This document shows, piece by piece, positions 59,276 through 64,000 of a DNA stretch of 64,000 bases. Made by a program: the position numbers and the translations under genes. The notes below the pieces were generated by a model. That model did no database searches, was not told the origin of the DNA, and saw only the letters and a program-made list of their open reading frames with translations. How positions within the stretch are numbered: the first letter of the stretch is position 1; every line of letters starts with the position of its first letter. The DNA is from Hypomyces perniciosus (Eukaryota; Ascomycota; Sordariomycetes; Hypocreales; Hypocreaceae). Location of the stretch: assembly GCA_008477525.1 (NCBI GenBank), contig SPDT01000007.1:3596001-3660000 (forward strand). Direction: 5' to 3'.

Positions 59276-60018
59276 CTGGCCGTATTTGGTCTAATTGATA
59301 ATAGTTCTAATTTTGCATTAAGATAGTAGAAGTCCAATTAGCACACGTATGTATATGCAATCTATGGATGTATTAAAACCCTAGCATTATTGTCGGACAA
59401 CGTGAGTACGAGCTCGGTCAACTGCAGGCGACTGAGGCAGGCAGCTCAGCGGTTGCAATACCTTCCTAGATGACTTCGGGTACTCGAGCTAGAGAAGACC
59501 CGTGAGGAGCGAGACCGAGATATTAGTTAAAGTATAGGTTCAGTACTATCAGAGTGGAAGAACTACTTTACTGGATGGAGGAAGCTCTTAGAACCTAGAG
59601 GCACAGCGACTCGATTACTCTAGATGATAGATCTAGGCCCTGTTATCCAGTGAGATGCTAGTTTGATTGCCTGAAGGTAATCAAGCAACTAGAAGTTAGG
59701 TCCAGAAGGCAACAGCCTAAGGAATACGCTGAAAGAGAGTTACGACGAGCTTAGCTGAGCCAGTAGTAAGAAGCTAGACTAAGAGTAGCCCGAAATGGTG
59801 ACTTGAGCAGATGTCCTCTTGGAAGGTAAGTAAGAGAGATTTCTGACTACTTGGGTTCCTAGAAATTCCCTAAGGGATTTCTACTTTTCTTAATAGACCT
59901 TGGTGTTCGAGTCTCTAACAAGAAGAGAACGTTTACGAAGAAGGCCAGCTCAATAAAGGATGCAGTCGGTATATAGCTTCAAGTCAGGCCAACGAAGTCC
60001 GAGCTGTTAAAGACGGAA
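59276..60018. other. Non-coding region, probable old element
   Basis: About 740 bp downstream of the hydrolase. It has a purine-rich, stop-filled texture suggestive of a decayed retroelement, but I cannot assign one. Confidence 0.3.
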
Positions 60019-61457
60019 CAGTGTGGTCAAAAATTCAACGTCAGCTTCCGTTAACTGTCAATTCAATCAATATAGAAGTCCCGTTAATTAAAAGAATTAA
60101 TGATATTGACGGGTAGGTTATTATACCCTGGAGGGAGCCATTTTGCCCTAAAGGAAGCCATTATAACTAGCTAATAGAGCCAAATACTAGCAGCTAATAC
60201 TGGAATATAGATCCGTTAAAAATAAACAAATATCGCGTTATACTAAATAACACTACAAACAAAAGTATTGCATATACTCCCTCGCTATTATAGAATAATT
60301 AGGGATTTTATTAATTTACTAAATATAGATCCTACTTAATAAGTATTATAGGCATCTTAACAAGACACCTATATACTATACCGCAATATCCGAAATATCC
60401 GAAATATCGCTTTAAATACTTTAAAGAGTAGCAGTTACCGAATACGTAATAGATTAGCTCAGCAAAGAATATTATAAAGACTCATGGAGAACCAGTATAA
60501 ATATCAGTTATTAGGGGATACCGCTACCACGCTTTATATCTGGCAGCCGAGAAAGATATACACGCTATTTAACTGCTACCATACCGCAAATCCATTACTT
60601 CTATCACAGCTTGATAGTAATAAGGATAACGCACTTGAGGATAAGTTCAACCGCTAGCTTTTAAATACCTATCTAAACAACTCTAAAGTTAGTAATCTAT
60701 TTTAATATTAGATATTAAAGCAGGAGGAATACCTGTATCTTTCCTAAATGGTCATTAATATTCTCTCAGTACCCCCAATATCGGCTAAGCCTGAACGACT
60801 TTTCTCAGCAAGTAGTGCTATAGTTGCTCTAAGGTAGCCGCGCCTTAAATCATCTATAATCGGGATAGCGATAACTCTTTAATTATAGTTAAGGACAAGG
60901 TTAATTAAAGAGAGTATTATATAGGGCGGCTATTCAGTCAAATAAATTAAATAAATACATACTGAAATAATATATATAAGATATTAAATAAGTTAAATAT
61001 AAATATACTATAATATTTATATTTATAAACTCCGGTATATCTGCATTTAATTTATTTAAAATCTTATATATATTACTTTAGTATATATTTATTTGATTTA
61101 TTTAATCGAATGGCAGCCCTGGTATTATAGAGTAGAAGGAGGCAGTAATAGCTGAACAGAATAATAAGGGCGAGAATAAGGTTGCGGAAATGCTATAGAA
61201 TTATATAGAATTGCAGCCAGCTAGTATTACTGTTATTAGCTGGCGATCTGAATAAGGGAGGGGGGAAGAGAGAAAGAGGGAGTGAGAGGGCGGCGGCGGC
61301 AGCGGCTGACTAATTGCCGTGAATGTGATCAATTTCAATTCAATTAATTCAATTAGAGGCCTCCGTTAATTAATCAATAATCGGCCTACTGTTAAATGGC
61401 GTCAATTTAATTAACGAGAGTAGTCAAGTTGAATTGATTGAATTGTTGACCACACTG
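60019..61457 (+). mobile_element. hAT-family DNA transposon, decayed
   Basis: The left end CAGTGTGGTCAA and the right end TTGACCACACTG are inverted repeats. The flanks AGACGGAA (60011-60018) and GGACGGAA (61458-61465) are an 8-bp target duplication with one mismatch, the length made by hAT elements. Around 60735-60835 a plus frame reads MVINILSVPPISAKPERLFSA, the hAT C-terminal dimerisation signature, but stops interrupt the frame and only a few hundred bases are coding-like, so it is non-autonomous. AT-rich throughout. Confidence 0.8.
60923..61120. repeat. AT-rich MITE-like palindrome nested in the hAT element
   Basis: Left arm starts AGGGCGGCTATTC and the right arm ends GAATGGCAGCCCT. The arms pair over about 70 bp (AATAATATATATAAGAT on both sides in inverted form). 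It lies after the transposase signature and is probably a later insertion into the hAT copy. Confidence 0.65.
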
Positions 61458-61465
61458 GGACGGAA

Positions 61466-62397
61466 GCTGTGGAAATGAGGGCTGTTAACGGAAGATTGAG
61501 ACGGGCAAGGTTGCGGATGCAATTGGCTAGAATATGAAGGCCGGAACACATGCCAACCCACAAGCTATAGGCCGGAAGTGCTGAGCCAGTCAGAGGGCTA
61601 GGAAGTTAGATTGGCTTGATGGTTGAGATAGTGGTAAGGGGCAGCAAACATGCAGGAAGCCGGTAAACGAAGGCTGCAAGAGCAGCCTGAGGTCACCAGC
61701 ACGAAATTGCACGATGTCTAAATTGCAGTATAAAAGGCTGGAAAATTAGACAGAGAGGAAGGGGGAGCAAGCGCACTTTTACATTAAGCAATGCGTGCGA
61801 AGACCAAATCAAAGCCAAGAGACTCACTTACACTACCACTCCAACTATTGCGTAAACCACTGAACTTACGGCTAGTAACTTGACAAATATGCCGTGAATT
61901 GCCTCCTTTCGTTTCGGGTTTTTCCCTACAGACGTCATTAAGAAGACACACCCTGATATATATAACATTCGTCGCCTGGTAGCCGACTACTGCATATAAG
62001 AAGCGGCTGCTTTCGCCGAAAGATAACGCGCTGGGAGAGAAATATTTGGCGATATACCAACCTCCCAAGAAGTCCCTCATATCGCCAATTGCGTGATGCA
62101 ATATCACATTCAGAAAAGGAACTAAGCTTCGCGAGTCGTAATCAAAACTCAGGCCCAAACACAGCAAGGGCTTCACCCGCGACATGCTTTCAATGGGTTT
62201 CTTTGTCGGGAATACAACTGGCTGGAAAATAACTGATCGTTGGTACTGAAGCTGCATCGTTCCAGTATGCTAAAGTGACAATGTTGAACCATGCCCGAGT
62301 TGGAAGGGATTAACGCCATCGATGGTATCGCACGAACTATGGTCGGAAGCCACGGAGTTCACGAATCCAGCTGTTGGTATCTGGACTTTCTCACAAC
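61466..62397. other. Intergenic region downstream of the SBDS gene
   Basis: About 930 bp. A 157-codon minus frame (62257-61784) is present but lacks recognisable motifs, and it lies only 140 bp past the stop of the SBDS gene on the same strand. I leave it uncalled. Confidence 0.35.
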
Positions 62398-63011
62398 TCA
62401 GTGGGTAACCATGGTTCCCCTCGAGTCATTCTTTGTTCCCTGGCGCCCTGGCATCTGTTGGGCAAAGGTGTTAGTGTTGAGCTCTTGCAGGGAGAGGAGG
62501 GGGAATAGAGAAAACCGACCTCGGATTGCTGGATGGAGCCCTTCTCCAAGATCTGCTTGATGACATCCTCATTTACATGAGTGCCGAACTCGTTGATCAG
62601 TGTTGCCTGGGAGGCCGCATTATATGCGCCCCAGGCGCCTTGCCTGCATTAAAATTCAGTTAGATATCGTCCGTGGAGCTTCGTTCACTGCCGCTGCTAC
62701 GATCGGTGGTAAATGCAAGCGATCCACTCTCTCGGTTGCGACCCACGTTTTAGTTAGGGCCAGCTAGCTGCCGGCCCGCCCCAAAGCGATAGTGCTTTGT
62801 AGAAATGATACACCGAATGGGTCAATAGAAGCGAGGTAGTTGCTTACCTATGTGTGGCAAATATCTTGAACGATGACAGGAAGTACATCAATGGAATGCT
62901 CTTGTCAACTTGCCACTTCTTATAAGTGCTGACATTATCCACGAAGACAAGGAACTCGTCCCCTTGTCCCTTGTAGTGGACCTTGTTCTGAGTAGTTTCG
63001 CCTCGAGTCAT
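62398..63011 (-). CDS. SBDS N-terminal-domain protein (Rtc3-like)
   Basis: Three exons (63011-62848, 62643-62520, 62454-62398) join in phase to 114 residues, the normal size of the yeast Rtc3/Yhr087w family. Signature parts: VHYKGQGDEFLVFVDNVSTY, KKWQVDKSIPL, ASQATLINEFGTHVNEDVI and KQILEKGSIQQSE. The last exon encodes MPGRQGTKNDSRGTMVTH. These proteins have the RNA-contacting N-terminal domain of SBDS alone; the yeast relative is linked to RNA metabolism and stress. Intron 1 is long for the window (204 nt, GTAAGC/TGCAG); intron 2 (65 nt) has a non-standard GTCGGT donor, so that junction is slightly less certain. The intergenic region upstream has CCCCT elements. Confidence 0.87.
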
Positions 63012-64000
63012 TGTGGCTGATCTGCTGATCTGATTATTCTTGTTTGGAGAAGGGAGTTTAATAAGGAGGAGGAGTATATGTGTGGCAGAAAGCTGATTTC
63101 GCGTGCCCTGGTTTAGTAGGGATGCCTTGCGTCAAGCAAAACCACCAAGAAATAAAGGCAGTCCAGAGTGATGATTCGAGTTCTTGAAGGATGTATTCCG
63201 CCTTATCGGAACCTGGACAGTAGGAGAATGCTGAGATGATGGATGGATGACACCATGCACGCTCAACCCCTCCCGACACATCCTGGGTCGCCTAGTCTCC
63301 CACGTTTGATGCAAGCAAACAACCCCCCCTCCCCATCCCTTTCGCCTGTGGCCATGCTCGCCCGTTAGACATGTCAGCCTAAGAAGCAATGCCCGTTCAT
63401 AAATCGATGACGCAATTGGCTTCAGGATTGAACAACCTCAGGATTATTTGCTCCGGTCGACCACTCTCTCAAATATACCGATCGCAAGGGACTTACTCCG
63501 TAGATGGCCTGATTCTGAAGCTGCTTATTGCGCCACCGCTATGGCATAAGTGTATGCCTACTATGTTGCACAGTGATTTGATAATCTCAGTTATGCATTA
63601 CGAACAACTTGAGATCCCTAAAGGGTGAGATCATGAATTGAACAACCGGATAAATAACTGGGAGATGTCTAAATCAACATAACGATAATTCGAGGTACTC
63701 GATACACAAAACTTAATATGGTCTTCAGCCATCGCGCACATAGAGCTCCCTGAAAATTTCCCAGTCCCTTAAGATATGTAAGTGGCTTCAGCTGGAGAAT
63801 TTAAAAAAAAAACTGTTTTAGTTTGAACCAATAATCACCCTCCTCCTCTTGTAGTCAATATGTGTTCGTTGGTGATGTATCCCGAGCAATACAGTTCGTT
63901 CATCAGTTCGGTTCAGTACCTCCGTAATCAAACTCCATATCTGGAAAGAATGCTGTAGCTCTCTAGCCCCGTTATTCGTGCGCTGGGCACTACCCAAGAC
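63012..64000. other. Upstream region of the SBDS gene to window end
   Basis: About 990 bp. CCCCT stress-type elements occur at 63267 and 63326 within a C-rich tract; they fit a stress-responsive Rtc3-like gene but are too short to be firm. TACTCCGTA occurs at 63494. No further gene is supported. Confidence 0.4.

Noticed and set aside
59800..59920. Possible tRNA gene (TTCGAGTC-like B box)
   Set aside because: No matching A box at the right distance and no cloverleaf that I could draw. No tRNA gene was supported anywhere in the window.
61784..62257. 157-codon minus frame downstream of the SBDS gene
   Set aside because: No family motif, mixed composition and no clear promoter gap. It might be an old remnant, but I cannot support a gene.

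Overview
This window is nuclear DNA of a filamentous ascomycete, most likely an Aspergillus- or Penicillium-like member of the Eurotiales. The evidence is the gene structure (introns mostly 50 to 100 nt, GTAAGT-type donors, CTAAC-type branch sites), the set of conserved fungal genes, the subtilisin, P450 and Zn2Cys6 gene types, and decayed hAT, Pogo and LINE elements. The placement below Pezizomycotina is inference. All exon junctions given here come from reading splice signals and checking reading phase by hand; there is no transcript evidence. LEFT, 1 to 23.2 kb, is ordinary core genome: the 5' end of an APC-family choline/amino-acid permease (cut by the window edge), a Myb-like DNA-binding protein, COX10 (heme O synthase), a 1617-residue Cys-rich zinc-finger protein of unknown function, MSH6 (mismatch repair), DPH2 (diphthamide synthesis) and a MARVEL-type membrane protein. 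MSH6 and DPH2 are divergent; Myb/COX10 and DPH2/MARVEL are convergent. MIDDLE, 23.2 to 42.5 kb, is an accessory region poor in genes and rich in decayed repeats. It carries two large genes for predicted secreted proteins: a 999-residue Cys-rich plus WSC plus subtilisin protease on the minus strand, and a 1072-residue six-hairpin glycosidase-like protein followed by twelve six-cysteine repeats and a Cys-containing C-terminal module. A broken, shortened paralogue of the WSC-subtilisin lies on the other side of the glycosidase in the opposite orientation, followed by LINE and Pogo remnants and a P450 pseudogene. RIGHT, 42.5 to 64 kb, mixes apparently intact genes with transposon debris: a small three-exon C2H2 protein whose first intron contains a long hairpin; a 1562-residue membrane-plus-ankyrin protein with a decayed tail; a pseudogene of unknown type; a truncated nuclear-type protein cut close to a repeat; an alpha/beta hydrolase; a hAT element with terminal inverted repeats and a target-site duplication; and a 114-residue SBDS-domain protein (Rtc3-like). 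Three copies of a dispersed repeat start exactly with the 5' part of 5S rRNA; the longest copy also holds fragments of a CHAT-protease gene and a Zn2Cys6 regulator. I see no obvious single biosynthetic cluster. The middle block looks like a fast-evolving secreted-protein region reshaped by repeats, with transition differences between copies consistent with RIP. Its most unusual items are the two multidomain secreted proteins and the 5S-headed repeat family.
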